DNA of 64,000 nucleotides from Priestia endophytica DSM 13796 (GTDB taxonomy: Bacteria > Bacillota > Bacilli > Bacillales > Bacillaceae_H). Every line of letters starts with the position of its first letter. The first letter of the stretch is position 1. Of the stretch, positions 32,224 to 41,529 are shown piece by piece. The position numbers and the translations under genes were made by a program. The DNA lies in assembly GCF_900115845.1 (NCBI RefSeq), contig NZ_FOXX01000007.1:62001-126000 (forward strand), written 5' to 3'. The notes below the pieces were generated by a model. It was not told where the DNA came from. It saw only the letters and a program-made list of their open reading frames with translations, and ran no database searches.

Positions 32224-33609
32224 CATAAGGATAATTGCGACAATTGTTGTAACAACTAAACCAATCCCAACAGGAAGAAGGTTGCGGCGAGCAAGCTCAA
32301 AAGGGCTTACATTACAAATTGCGGCTGCAGGAATAAGGGCCCAAGGAATAATAGTGCCTCCGCCAACCCAGATTCCAGCTATTTGGCCAAGTGCAGTCAA
32401 GGTAGCAATGCTGCCATCAATAGAAGCTGCAAAAATTTTAGCAATAGATCCAACAAGAGAAATACCTGAAAATCCAGATCCATCGAGCCCTGTAATAGCT
32501 CCTACTGCTGTCAAAGTAACCGCTGCAACTTCTTTCGTAAGCGGTACAGAAGCGGAGAGAGCAGCTCCAAGATCGTTAACAATTCCATTGGAGTCCTGTG
32601 GCAAATAATCCCCTACAATCGTAGTAAATCCAGCATCTCCAAGATAGAAAAAGGCTGCGATTGGAATAACAGGACCGAATACTTTAAAACCAAACTGAAA
32701 ACCATCAACAAGATATGATGTGGTTTTCTCAAGTCCTTTTCTTTTATGACCTAAAAGGGCAATGGCTAGAAGGATAAAAAGCGCGGTACCACCGACTAAT
32801 GCTGTCGCATCACTTCCTTGAAGATTTAGCTTAAACATAAGAAAGATATCTATTATAAAGAGGAGCGGAATGATAGCGGCCATTATGATATTTGTTTTCT
32901 TTGAGAGAAGCTGTCCGTGCGTTTGCGCATTATTAGCTGAAGGGTGTTCAACGGAAATCTTCCCTAATTTCAAATCACGTTTAAGCAGAAAAAAAGCAGT
33001 AAAAGTTGTTACAACACCCATTGTAATTACAAGTGGAACACTTGCTTGGATAACTTCATGAACAGGAATACCTGCAGCATCACCCGTAAGTTTTGGTGCT
33101 GCTTGAATAACGAAATCACCTGAAAGGGCAATACCGTGGCCAAAAAGGTTCATTGCAACAGCAACGCCCATTGCAGGTAAACCAACTCGAAGTGCTATAG
33201 GGAGCAAAATAGCTCCAATTAAAGCAACAGCAGGAGAGGGCCAGAAAAAGTAAGAAATACTCATCATGAGAATTCCCGTGATCCAATAGGCGAGCGTAGG
33301 AGTTCTGATGAGTTTTGCAAAAGGAGAGATCATTGTATCGTGAATTCCTGTGGCAGTAAGCGATTTACTCATCGCCACAATAATGCAAATAATTAAAATG
33401 GTTGGTAAAAGCTCTGTAATGGCGTAAATAAAGCTATTAAAGACATTACTAATAGCGTTTGGTAAAGAAGGATGAGCAATAAAAGAAACAAGAAATATTC
33501 CTACAATACATAAAATGGTTGTATCAAGTCTTTTGACCATAAATCCGATAATAAGAAAAATGAAGAGCACATATGTCCAGTGAATAAGCGTCAATCCCAT
33601 ATCCATCAT
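32221..33609 (-). CDS. yhfA: YhfA-like multipass membrane transporter
   Basis: A 462-residue integral membrane protein with about 11-12 hydrophobic segments and an even, permease-like distribution. Conserved runs include ISYFFWPSPAVALIGAILLP and the C-terminal SGFSGISLVGSIAKIFAAS. Length and position match B. subtilis YhfA, of unknown substrate. AGGAGG precedes two adjacent ATGs (33609 and 33606); either may be used. Confidence 0.8.
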   Translation of the reverse strand: MMDMGLTLIHWTYVLFIFLIIGFMVKRLDTTILCIVGIFLVSFIAHPSLPNAISNVFNSFIYAITELLPTILIICIIVAMSKSLTATGIHDTMISPFAKLIRTPTLAYWITGILMMSISYFFWPSPAVALIGAILLPIALRVGLPAMGVAVAMNLFGHGIALSGDFVIQAAPKLTGDAAGIPVHEVIQASVPLVITMGVVTTFTAFFLLKRDLKLGKISVEHPSANNAQTHGQLLSKKTNIIMAAIIPLLFIIDIFLMFKLNLQGSDATALVGGTALFILLAIALLGHKRKGLEKTTSYLVDGFQFGFKVFGPVIPIAAFFYLGDAGFTTIVGDYLPQDSNGIVNDLGAALSASVPLTKEVAAVTLTAVGAITGLDGSGFSGISLVGSIAKIFAASIDGSIATLTALGQIAGIWVGGGTIIPWALIPAAAICNVSPFELARRNLLPVGIGLVVTTIVAIILM

Positions 33610-33677
33610 TATGCCTCCTGCGTCCTAACGTAATATAGCATATGTGATAGAGAGGTTTTTGTGATAAACACCTATAA

Positions 33678-33709
33678 AAGAAGCCTCCCGAAAATTCGGA
33701 AGGCTTTTT

Positions 33710-33711
<2 letters not shown>
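33678..33711. terminator. Terminator between hmoB and yhfA
   Basis: AAGCCTCCCGAA / TTCGGAAGGCTT with one mismatch, flanked by T-runs. It ends hmoB on the minus strand. Confidence 0.75.
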
Positions 33712-34249
<538 letters not shown>

Positions 34250-34273
34250 TTATGGAAAAAAATACAAAACTAT

Positions 34274-34303
34274 GCATATGAAAGCTTTTCCAAACTCATA
34301 TTA
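34274..34303 (+). promoter_or_regulatory. Sigma-G promoter of pbpF
   Basis: GCATA (34274-34278), an 18-nt spacer and CATATTA (34297-34303). B. subtilis pbpF is known to be expressed in the forespore, so the match is meaningful. Confidence 0.7.
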
Positions 34304-34444
34304 AAAGTATAGAATGTTTTCTCTTGTGGAGCAAAGAAAAAGGTTAACCTTATATGTCTGGAGATTTCCAACACTTTCTATTATCATGAAGGAAGTGTTT
34401 TAGAACCCCCTAATTGGTTTTGGCACAAAGAAGAGGTGAAAACA

Positions 34445-36577
34445 ATGTATAAGAAAGGAATTGTTGCAGGTGGAATCGTTGTTGGACTCCTGTTAGTAGG
34501 TGTTATCGGCTACTTTATTATTATTCTTTTAGGAGATTACATTATCGACGAGAAAAAGCTTGTTTTAAATTCTGCCACAACACTTGTGGATCAAAACGGC
34601 AAGGAAATTACGAAACTATACGTAGAAAACCGAGATCCCATTCCAATTGAAGACATTCCAGACCATGTAAAGGAAGCATTTATTGCAACAGAAGATGTTC
34701 GTTTTTACGAACATCATGGAATAGATTTAAAATCGATTTCAAGAGCGGTATACAAAAATATTTTAGCAGGAGGAAAAGCGGAAGGAGCAAGCACCATTAC
34801 ACAGCAACTTGCTAAAAATGTATTTTTATCAAATGAAAAAACATTCTTGCGTAAAGGAAAAGAAGCCATTATTGCCATTAATCTCGAAAATCGCTACAGC
34901 AAAGATAAAATCCTAGAAATGTATTTAAATCAAGTGTACTTAGGACAAGGAGCATATGGAGTGCAAGCAGCTTCACATGTTTACTTTAATAAAGACATTT
35001 CAGAATTAACAGCAGATCAAAGTGCAGTTTTAGCTGCTATGCTTAAAGCACCAACAACATACTCTCCAATTCTAAATCCTGATAAAAGTTTAGAAAGACG
35101 CAATGTCGTTCTTGGCCTTATGGAGAAATCAGGATATTTATCAGCGAAGGAAACGGTACGGCTTCAAGGAAAAACGCTTGGAACAGATGTTGTGACACGT
35201 GCAAAAGAGCCTAGCTATTTTACGTATTTTGATATGGTGATGGAAGAAGCCAAAGATAGGTATTCTTTATCAAATGAAGAACTTCTACGAGGTGGCTATA
35301 AAATTACAGTACCGTTAAATACGAGCGTGCAAAAGAAAGCATATGAACTTTTTCAAGAAGGAAGCTATTTTCCAGGGACAGATGATAGCGTACAAGGCGC
35401 TTTCGTCCTTCTTGATAACAAAACAGGTGGAGTCACCGCTGCTATTGGGGGAAGAGATTATGTTCAAAAAGGCCTTAATCGTCTCAATATTAAGCGTCAG
35501 CCAGGATCTACTTTTAAGCCGTTAGCGGTTTATGGACCTGCTCTTGAAGAGAAAAAATTTAAGCCATATTCACTTTTAAGAGATGAAGTTGTTTCATATA
35601 ACGGCTATGAACCACATAATGCTCATGAAGAGTACCGAGGGAAAATCACTATGTATGATGCATTAAAAGATTCAGTTAATACATCTGCTGTATGGACATT
35701 AAACAAACTTGGGGTCCCAAAAAGTAAGGAATATTTAGAGAAACTCCATATGCCTATTGAAGATAATGGCCTTGCTATTGCGCTTGGTGGTTTAAGAGAG
35801 GGAGTAACACCTCTACAAATTGCTTCAGCATATCAAACATTTGCTAATGGAGGTGTTCACGTTGAGCCTCATTTTATTACTAAAATTCAAACAGCAGACG
35901 GAGAAACGGTGAAAAAAACTGAAAAAGTAAAAAAAGAAAGAGTATTTTCCAAACAAACATCATGGTATATGACAAAAATGCTTCAAGCAGTTGTGGAAGA
36001 TGGAACAGCAACAGCCGGAACGTTCTCAGGAGCTCTCGCAGGGAAAACAGGTACAACAACCTTTCCAAATGTCAAGGGAGCTAATAAAGATGTTTGGTTT
36101 GCAGGATATACCCCACAGTATACAGGGACAGTATGGATGGGATATGACAAGACAAACTCTTCTCATTATTTAACAGGAGGAAGCTCAAAGCCAACCATTC
36201 TTTTTAAAGACATTTTGTCGCAATCTTCTATTGAAAAGAAAGAGTCTTTTAAAAAACCTAAGAAGACAAAAGATTTAAAAGATCCGATTCGGTTAGAGAA
36301 AATCGATGACTTAACAGGTGATAAAGGCGTGTTTTCTTTAACATTAGAATGGACTCCTTTAGAAGATAAACGTGTTGTTTACTATATTTATGAAGAAAAA
36401 GAAGGCGAAACAAAGCTTGTTGGCAAAGTAAAAGGAAAGGGCAAATATGAAGTGGAGGGAGCTAATGTTTTTAGTTCTTCAACATTCTACGTTATGCCTT
36501 ATAACACACAAACGAAAGAACGTGGAGAGAAGTCAAATAAAGTATCTCCGTCTCTTTTTGGATTTCAAGCTTCCTGA
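34445..36577 (+). CDS. pbpF: Class A penicillin-binding protein PbpF (PBP2c)
   Basis: A 710-residue bifunctional peptidoglycan synthase. An N-terminal membrane anchor (about 6-28) is followed by the glycosyltransferase domain with ATEDVRFYEHHG and STITQQLAKN, then the transpeptidase with STFK, SVN and KTGT motifs. A C-terminal fibronectin-like stretch ends the protein. The start is ATG 34445 behind AAGAGGTG; the in-frame GTG lies in that site. Length and synteny (hmoB-pbpF-hemE) match B. subtilis PbpF (714), which acts in sporulation and germ-wall synthesis. Confidence 0.92.
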   Translation: MYKKGIVAGGIVVGLLLVGVIGYFIIILLGDYIIDEKKLVLNSATTLVDQNGKEITKLYVENRDPIPIEDIPDHVKEAFIATEDVRFYEHHGIDLKSISRAVYKNILAGGKAEGASTITQQLAKNVFLSNEKTFLRKGKEAIIAINLENRYSKDKILEMYLNQVYLGQGAYGVQAASHVYFNKDISELTADQSAVLAAMLKAPTTYSPILNPDKSLERRNVVLGLMEKSGYLSAKETVRLQGKTLGTDVVTRAKEPSYFTYFDMVMEEAKDRYSLSNEELLRGGYKITVPLNTSVQKKAYELFQEGSYFPGTDDSVQGAFVLLDNKTGGVTAAIGGRDYVQKGLNRLNIKRQPGSTFKPLAVYGPALEEKKFKPYSLLRDEVVSYNGYEPHNAHEEYRGKITMYDALKDSVNTSAVWTLNKLGVPKSKEYLEKLHMPIEDNGLAIALGGLREGVTPLQIASAYQTFANGGVHVEPHFITKIQTADGETVKKTEKVKKERVFSKQTSWYMTKMLQAVVEDGTATAGTFSGALAGKTGTTTFPNVKGANKDVWFAGYTPQYTGTVWMGYDKTNSSHYLTGGSSKPTILFKDILSQSSIEKKESFKKPKKTKDLKDPIRLEKIDDLTGDKGVFSLTLEWTPLEDKRVVYYIYEEKEGETKLVGKVKGKGKYEVEGANVFSSSTFYVMPYNTQTKERGEKSNKVSPSLFGFQAS

Positions 36578-36590
36578 ATCGCACATCTTT

Positions 36591-36619
36591 TTGACAACTG
36601 AAGCTTCTAAGTATACAAC
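36591..36619 (+). promoter_or_regulatory. Candidate sigma-A promoter of hemE
   Basis: A perfect TTGACA (36591-36596), a 17-nt spacer and TACAAC (36614-36619). Confidence 0.5.
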
Positions 36620-36658
36620 CGTTGTAAAAATCGGTATAGTGGCAAAAGGAGAAGAAAA

Positions 36659-36684
36659 TTAGCCTCTTATGGATAAGAGGCTAA
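36659..36684. repeat. Perfect 12-bp inverted repeat upstream of hemE
   Basis: TTAGCCTCTTAT and its exact reverse complement, separated by GG. It could be a weak terminator for pbpF (no T-run follows) or an operator/RNA hairpin in the hemE leader. Confidence 0.6.
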
Positions 36685-36724
36685 TATACATACCGGATTA
36701 TGGATAGGGAAGGTGAAGGAATTT

Positions 36725-37750
36725 ATGAATGAAACATTTTTAAAAGCATGTCGAGGGGAAAAAACAGATCATGTCCCTGTGTGGTATATGAGACAGGCGG
36801 GACGTTCACAGCCTGAATATCGAAAACTCAAAGAAAAGTACTCTCTTTTTGAAATTACGCATCAACCAGAACTCGGTGCATATGTCACACGACTGCCTGT
36901 TGAGCAATACGGGGTAGACGCTGCAATCCTTTATAAAGATATTATGTCACCGCTTCCAGCGATTGGTGTTGACGTTGATATTAAAACAGGCATTGGCCCT
37001 GTTATTAGCAATCCAATTCGTGCCCTAAAGGACGTTGAAAACCTTGGAGAAATTCATCCAGAAGAAGATGTTCCTTATGTGTTAGAAACAATTAAGTTAC
37101 TCACAACAGAACAGCTCGATGTTCCACTTATTGGTTTTGCTGGAGCTCCTTTTACAATAGCAAGTTATATGATCGAAGGAGGCCCTTCTAAAAACTATAA
37201 TAAAACAAAAGCAATGATGTATGCTGAACCAAAGACATGGTTTGCTCTAATGGATAAGCTTGCTGATATGACGATCACATATGTGAAGTCACAGATTAAG
37301 GCAGGAGCTAAAGCTATTCAAATTTTTGACTCATGGGTTGGAGCCTTAAATGTCCAAGATTACCGGACATTTATTAAACCAACAATGGAGAAGATTTTTA
37401 GTTCGCTTCGAAATGAAGGTGTTCCGCTTATTATGTTTGGTGTTGGAGCAAGTCATCTTGTTCATGAGTGGAACGATTTGCCTCTTGATGTTGTTGGTCT
37501 AGACTGGCGTTTATCTATTAACGAAGCTCGGGCACTTGGAGTAAATAAAACAGTACAAGGAAACTTAGATCCAGCGATTTTACTTGCTCCATGGCCTGTT
37601 ATTGAAGAGCGTGTAAAAGCAATCTTAGATCAAGGAATGTTAACGCCAAACTATATTTTCAATTTAGGACACGGTGTATTCCCAGATGTAAATCCTGATA
37701 CGCTTAAGCGACTAACTTCGTTCATTCATGAGTACTCGAGCCAAAAATAA
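36725..37750 (+). CDS. hemE: Uroporphyrinogen decarboxylase HemE
   Basis: A 341-residue TIM-barrel enzyme that decarboxylates uroporphyrinogen III to coproporphyrinogen III. The signatures [15 protein letters not shown] and the second motif [21 protein letters not shown] are complete, as is [13 protein letters not shown] 36725 has GAAGGA upstream. It is the first of hemE-hemH-hemY, although a spacer and a terminator separate the genes. Confidence 0.95.
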   Translation: MNETFLKACRGEKTDHVPVWYMRQAGRSQPEYRKLKEKYSLFEITHQPELGAYVTRLPVEQYGVDAAILYKDIMSPLPAIGVDVDIKTGIGPVISNPIRALKDVENLGEIHPEEDVPYVLETIKLLTTEQLDVPLIGFAGAPFTIASYMIEGGPSKNYNKTKAMMYAEPKTWFALMDKLADMTITYVKSQIKAGAKAIQIFDSWVGALNVQDYRTFIKPTMEKIFSSLRNEGVPLIMFGVGASHLVHEWNDLPLDVVGLDWRLSINEARALGVNKTVQGNLDPAILLAPWPVIEERVKAILDQGMLTPNYIFNLGHGVFPDVNPDTLKRLTSFIHEYSSQK

Positions 37751-37800
37751 TGAAAAAAGCCACCTTATCTTTTGAAATTATGTTGTATTCATGGGAAAAT

Positions 37801-37834
37801 AGATAATAGTTATTATTAAAAGATAATTATTTTA
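37801..37834. promoter_or_regulatory. Fur/PerR-like box upstream of hemH
   Basis: AGATAATAGTTATTA (37801-37815) matches the 7-1-7 Fur core TGATAATNATTATCA at 11 of 14 defined positions; a second, weaker AGATAATTATTTTA follows at 37821. The region is AT-rich, so chance is possible. Confidence 0.3.
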
Positions 37835-37864
37835 AAATATAGTGTTTTAATGAGGTGCAGAAAA

Positions 37865-38800
37865 ATGGCAAAAAAAATGGGTTTACTTGTAATGGCTTAC
37901 GGAACGCCATACAAAGAGGAAGATATTGAACGTTACTATACTCACATTCGCAGAGGTCGAAAACCAACTCCTGAAATGCTACAGGATCTTACTGATCGCT
38001 ATAAAGCAATCGGGGGAATCTCCCCACTTGCTCGCATTACAGAAGAACAAGCGAAAAAGCTTGAAGAGCATTTAAATAGTATTCAAAAAGAAGTGGAGTT
38101 TACATCATATCTTGGTTTAAAACATATTGAACCTTTTGTTGAAGATGCAGTAGCTAAAATGCATGAAGATGGAATTGAGGAAGCAATCAGTCTTGTGCTC
38201 GCTCCTCACTATTCAAGCTATAGTGTGAAATCTTACAATGGACGGGCAGTGGAAGAAGCAGAAAAACTAGGAGGACCGCAAATTCACCCAGTTGAAAGTT
38301 GGTATGATGAGCCAAAATTCATCAACTATTGGGCGAAACGCATTAAAGATATTTTCAGTAATATGAGCGAGGAAGAACGAGAAAAGGCTGTATTAATTGT
38401 TTCAGCTCATAGCTTGCCAGAGAAAATTATCGCTGCAGGTGATCCTTATCCTGATCAGCTTCGAAGAACAGCTGACCTCATCGCAACAGAAGCGGGAATT
38501 AAAAACTATGAGATTGGCTGGCAAAGCGAAGGAAACACGCCAGATCCTTGGCTTGGACCAGATGTGCAAGATTTAACTCGAGCACTTTATGAAGAGAAAG
38601 GATACACATCTTTTGTTTATGCTCCTGTTGGATTTATAGCGGATCACCTTGAAGTTCTATACGACAATGATTATGAATGTAAAGTTGTGACAGATGAAAT
38701 TGGTGCAAAGTACTACAGACCAGCTATGCCAAACGCTCAAGATGAGTTTATTGATAGCTTAGCAACAGTTGTTTTAAACAAAGTAAAGCAACCAAAATAA
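37865..38800 (+). CDS. hemH: Coproporphyrin III ferrochelatase HemH (CpfC)
   Basis: A 311-residue ferrochelatase. [21 protein letters not shown] contains the conserved tyrosine near the metal site, VSAHSLPEK carries the metal-binding His, and [16 protein letters not shown] the metal-site Glu. In Gram-positive bacteria it inserts iron into coproporphyrin III. ATG 37865 lies behind GAGGTG. Confidence 0.94.
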   Translation: MAKKMGLLVMAYGTPYKEEDIERYYTHIRRGRKPTPEMLQDLTDRYKAIGGISPLARITEEQAKKLEEHLNSIQKEVEFTSYLGLKHIEPFVEDAVAKMHEDGIEEAISLVLAPHYSSYSVKSYNGRAVEEAEKLGGPQIHPVESWYDEPKFINYWAKRIKDIFSNMSEEEREKAVLIVSAHSLPEKIIAAGDPYPDQLRRTADLIATEAGIKNYEIGWQSEGNTPDPWLGPDVQDLTRALYEEKGYTSFVYAPVGFIADHLEVLYDNDYECKVVTDEIGAKYYRPAMPNAQDEFIDSLATVVLNKVKQPK

Positions 38801-38817
38801 TTAAAAACCACAAACGG

Positions 38818-38848
38818 AGCTACGCATATATTTGCGTAGTTTCTTTTT
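38818..38848 (+). terminator. Terminator of hemH
   Basis: CTACGCA / TGCGTAG stem with AT loop and a following TTCTTTTT. Confidence 0.65.
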
Positions 38849-38951
38849 GGGTGTCACGAAACTGTCATAACTGTCCGGTTACAGAAGTTCGCAAATATGT
38901 TAGAAATAATTTAGACTACAAATAATACAATAACAATAAAAAAGAAAGCAG

Positions 38952-40379
38952 ATGATACAATTGAGCGAAAAACGCCAAAAAGTTGTAATTATCGGTGGCG
39001 GAATTACCGGCATTACAGCTGCTTATTATTTGCAGAAAGAGATTAAAGATAAAAAATTACCGATAGATTATCGTTTAATAGAGGCAAGTCATCGCCTAGG
39101 CGGAAAAATCCAGACGATGAAGCGAGATGGTTTCACGATTGAAAGAGGTCCTGATTCCTTTTTAGCGAGAAAGCAAAGTGCAGCAAGACTTGTAAAAGAA
39201 GTAGGTCTTGGAGAAGAACTTACAAATAACTCTACAGGTCAATCTTACGTTTTAGCAAGGGAGAAGCTCCACCCTATTCCACAAGGAGCTGTAATGGGCA
39301 TTCCAACTGAAATTTCTCCATTTCTTACAACAGGATTATTCAGTCCAATGGGAAAAGTAAGAGCTGCAGCAGATTTCATTCTGCCTAAAACAAAAGAAAA
39401 AGGAGATCAGTCGCTTGGTCACTTTTTTAGACGTCGTTTAGGAAACGAAGTTGTGGAAAATTTAATTGAACCGCTTTTATCTGGTATATATGCAGGAGAT
39501 ATTGATCGACTAAGCCTTATGTCGACTTTTCCTCAGTTTTATCATGCAGAGCAAGAGCACAGAAGTCTTATTTTTGGAATGAAAAAAATCAAAGATCTCC
39601 GTCAAAAGCCATCTTCACATGGTGGAAAAGCAAAAGGGCAGTTCTTAACATTAAAAACCGGTTTGCAATCTCTTGTGGATGCAGTCGAAGAACATTTAGA
39701 GCCTACTGCTGTTCAAAAAGGAGTCCGAGTAGATTCCATGCATGAGTCAGATGGTAAATTTCATCTTTCATTAAGTAACGGAGATAAAATTATCGCAGAT
39801 AGCGTTATTGTGACAACACCTCACTATGCTGCTCAATCACTTCTTCCTCAATGTTCTCTTTTACAGCCATTAAAGGACATGCCTGCCACAAGCGTTGCAA
39901 CAGTTGCAATGGCTTTTCCAAAAGAAGCTGTCAAACAAGACATTAATGGAACAGGGTTTGTTGTAGCTCGAAATGGTGACTATACTATAACAGCATGCAC
40001 ATGGACACATAAGAAATGGCCGCACACAACTCCAGAAGGTAAAGTATTGCTTCGTTGCTATGTTGGAAAAGCAGGTGATGAAGCTGTTGTAGATTTATCT
40101 GATGAAGAAATTGTGCGGATTGTACTGGAAGATTTAAATCGAATTATGGATGTTGAAGGTCTTCCTGAATTTTCTATTGTCTCACGCTGGAAACGAGCAA
40201 TGCCCCAATATATAGTTGGCCATAAAAACACAATTGAAACCATTTATGATCAGCTTGAGCATACAATGCCAGGATTATTTTTAGCAGGCAGTTCTTATGA
40301 AGGACTAGGTTTGCCAGACTGTATTGATCAAGGTGAAACAGCTGTTCAAAAGGTGCTTAATCTACTACAGAAACCATAA
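38952..40379 (+). CDS. hemY: Coproporphyrinogen III oxidase HemY (CgoX)
   Basis: A 475-residue FAD-dependent oxidase that converts coproporphyrinogen III to coproporphyrin III. The dinucleotide-binding motif is VVIIGGGITGITAAYYL, followed by RLGGKIQTMKRDGFTIERGPDSF, and the C-terminal FAD contact is GLGLPDCIDQG. Length matches B. subtilis HemY (470). ATG 38952 and TTG 38961 are both possible and neither has a strong ribosome binding site. Confidence 0.92.
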   Translation: MIQLSEKRQKVVIIGGGITGITAAYYLQKEIKDKKLPIDYRLIEASHRLGGKIQTMKRDGFTIERGPDSFLARKQSAARLVKEVGLGEELTNNSTGQSYVLAREKLHPIPQGAVMGIPTEISPFLTTGLFSPMGKVRAAADFILPKTKEKGDQSLGHFFRRRLGNEVVENLIEPLLSGIYAGDIDRLSLMSTFPQFYHAEQEHRSLIFGMKKIKDLRQKPSSHGGKAKGQFLTLKTGLQSLVDAVEEHLEPTAVQKGVRVDSMHESDGKFHLSLSNGDKIIADSVIVTTPHYAAQSLLPQCSLLQPLKDMPATSVATVAMAFPKEAVKQDINGTGFVVARNGDYTITACTWTHKKWPHTTPEGKVLLRCYVGKAGDEAVVDLSDEEIVRIVLEDLNRIMDVEGLPEFSIVSRWKRAMPQYIVGHKNTIETIYDQLEHTMPGLFLAGSSYEGLGLPDCIDQGETAVQKVLNLLQKP

Positions 40380-40384
40380 ATTTC

Positions 40385-40440
40385 TTAAATATCAAATAAA
40401 AAAGGAAGGCATTAGCCTTCCTTTTTTATTTGATATTTAA
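40385..40440. terminator. 26-bp perfect bidirectional terminator hemY/yhfH
   Basis: Arms 40385-40410 and 40415-40440 are perfectly complementary with loop ATTA. T-runs occur on both strands. The yhfH stop codon lies inside one arm. Confidence 0.85.
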
Positions 40441-40554
40441 ACATTTATTACACGTATTTCCGTAACATTCATGCTGCTCTTCTATTGCATTTCCACAATC
40501 TCGGCATCTTTTAGGTGGTAAATTTCTGAAAAATTCAGTAATCTTTTCGATCAT
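40426..40554 (-). CDS. yhfH: YhfH family zinc-finger-like protein (42 aa)
   Basis: A 42-residue protein: a short helix MIEKITEFFRNLP, then CRDC, and CYGNTCNKC. The cysteine pairs suggest a single zinc ribbon. Length and position between hemY and yhfI match B. subtilis YhfH, of unknown function. GGGGGAG precedes the start. Its last codons fall in the hemY terminator. It is too short for standard ORF calling. Confidence 0.85.
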   Translation of the reverse strand: MIEKITEFFRNLPPKRCRDCGNAIEEQHECYGNTCNKCLNIK

Positions 40555-40588
40555 TTTAACTCCCCCTAACACGAATTTTGTTAATATC

Positions 40589-40618
40589 ATTGTATTATAA
40601 CAGAAGAGAAAATGTCAA
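40589..40618 (-). promoter_or_regulatory. Sigma-A promoter of yhfH
   Basis: Minus strand TTGACA (40618-40613), an 18-nt spacer and TACAAT (40594-40589). Confidence 0.6.
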
Positions 40619-40777
40619 CTGTTTTATAACAATATATAAAAATGATAAAATGGCCTAGCTTATAAATGAAGAAGCTTTCTGAATAGGTAGAGCATGATTT
40701 TTCGGGTATAATAGAATGGGAAATTTCTATTCCGTGTAACCTTTCAATACAGAAAATGAACAGGGGGCTTTAACGCA

Positions 40778-41512
40778 ATGAAGGTAACAACAGTTGGATA
40801 TTGGGGTGGTTATCCTGCTAAAGGAGAAGCAACAACCTCTTATTTATTTGAACACGATGGCTTTAATCTTCTTGTAGACTGTGGAAGCGGAGCATTAGCA
40901 CAGCTTCAAAACTATATAGAACCATTTGAGCTTAATGCTGTTATCATTTCACACTATCATCATGATCATGTTGCAGATGTTGGTGTTTTACAATATGCCT
41001 TAAAGATTCAAGGGAGTCTTGGAAACAAACGCAATCCATTGCCGATTTATGGACATACTTATAATATGGATGGGTTTCATTCTTTAACAAGTGAAGGAGA
41101 TACAGTTGGAAAAGAATATAATCCAGAAGAAGAATTGCAAATTGGACCTTTTCACATTGAGTTTTTAAAAACAAAACATCCTGTTCCATGCTTTGCGATG
41201 AAAATTCAAGCGGGAGAAAAAACAGTGGTGTTTACAGCTGATTCAAGCTATCAAGATGAGTTTATTCCCTTTTCAACAAATGCTGACTTGCTTATTTGTG
41301 AATGTAACTTTTATAAGGGACAAAATGGAGAAGGTCCTGGGCATATGACAAGTGAAGAAGCTGGATTTATCGCAAAAGAAGCGAACGTTAAACATCTACT
41401 GCTCTCTCATCTCCCTCATTTTGGAGATATTAACTGTTTGAAAAAAGAAGCTCAAGAGGTATTTGAAGGAAATGTAGAGCTTGCTTATAGCGGATTCACA
41501 TGGAATACATAA
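40778..41512 (+). CDS. yhfI: Metallo-beta-lactamase-fold hydrolase YhfI
   Basis: A 244-residue MBL-fold protein with the metal motif HYHHDHVAD (H-x-H-x-D-H), later His ligands (KTKHPVPC, LLLSHLPHFGD) and the Asp in FTADSSY. It is close to RNase Z-like or phosphodiesterase MBL proteins but too short for RNase Z; substrate unknown. RBS AGGGGGC. It is followed by lplJ with 17 nt between. Confidence 0.85.
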   Translation: MKVTTVGYWGGYPAKGEATTSYLFEHDGFNLLVDCGSGALAQLQNYIEPFELNAVIISHYHHDHVADVGVLQYALKIQGSLGNKRNPLPIYGHTYNMDGFHSLTSEGDTVGKEYNPEEELQIGPFHIEFLKTKHPVPCFAMKIQAGEKTVVFTADSSYQDEFIPFSTNADLLICECNFYKGQNGEGPGHMTSEEAGFIAKEANVKHLLLSHLPHFGDINCLKKEAQEVFEGNVELAYSGFTWNT

Positions 41513-41529
41513 AAGGAGAAGATATTTGT

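Noticed and set aside
32282-32608. 108-residue plus-strand frame opposite yhfA
   Set aside because: It is antisense to a conserved membrane protein gene and Ala/Pro-rich as expected for a shadow frame.
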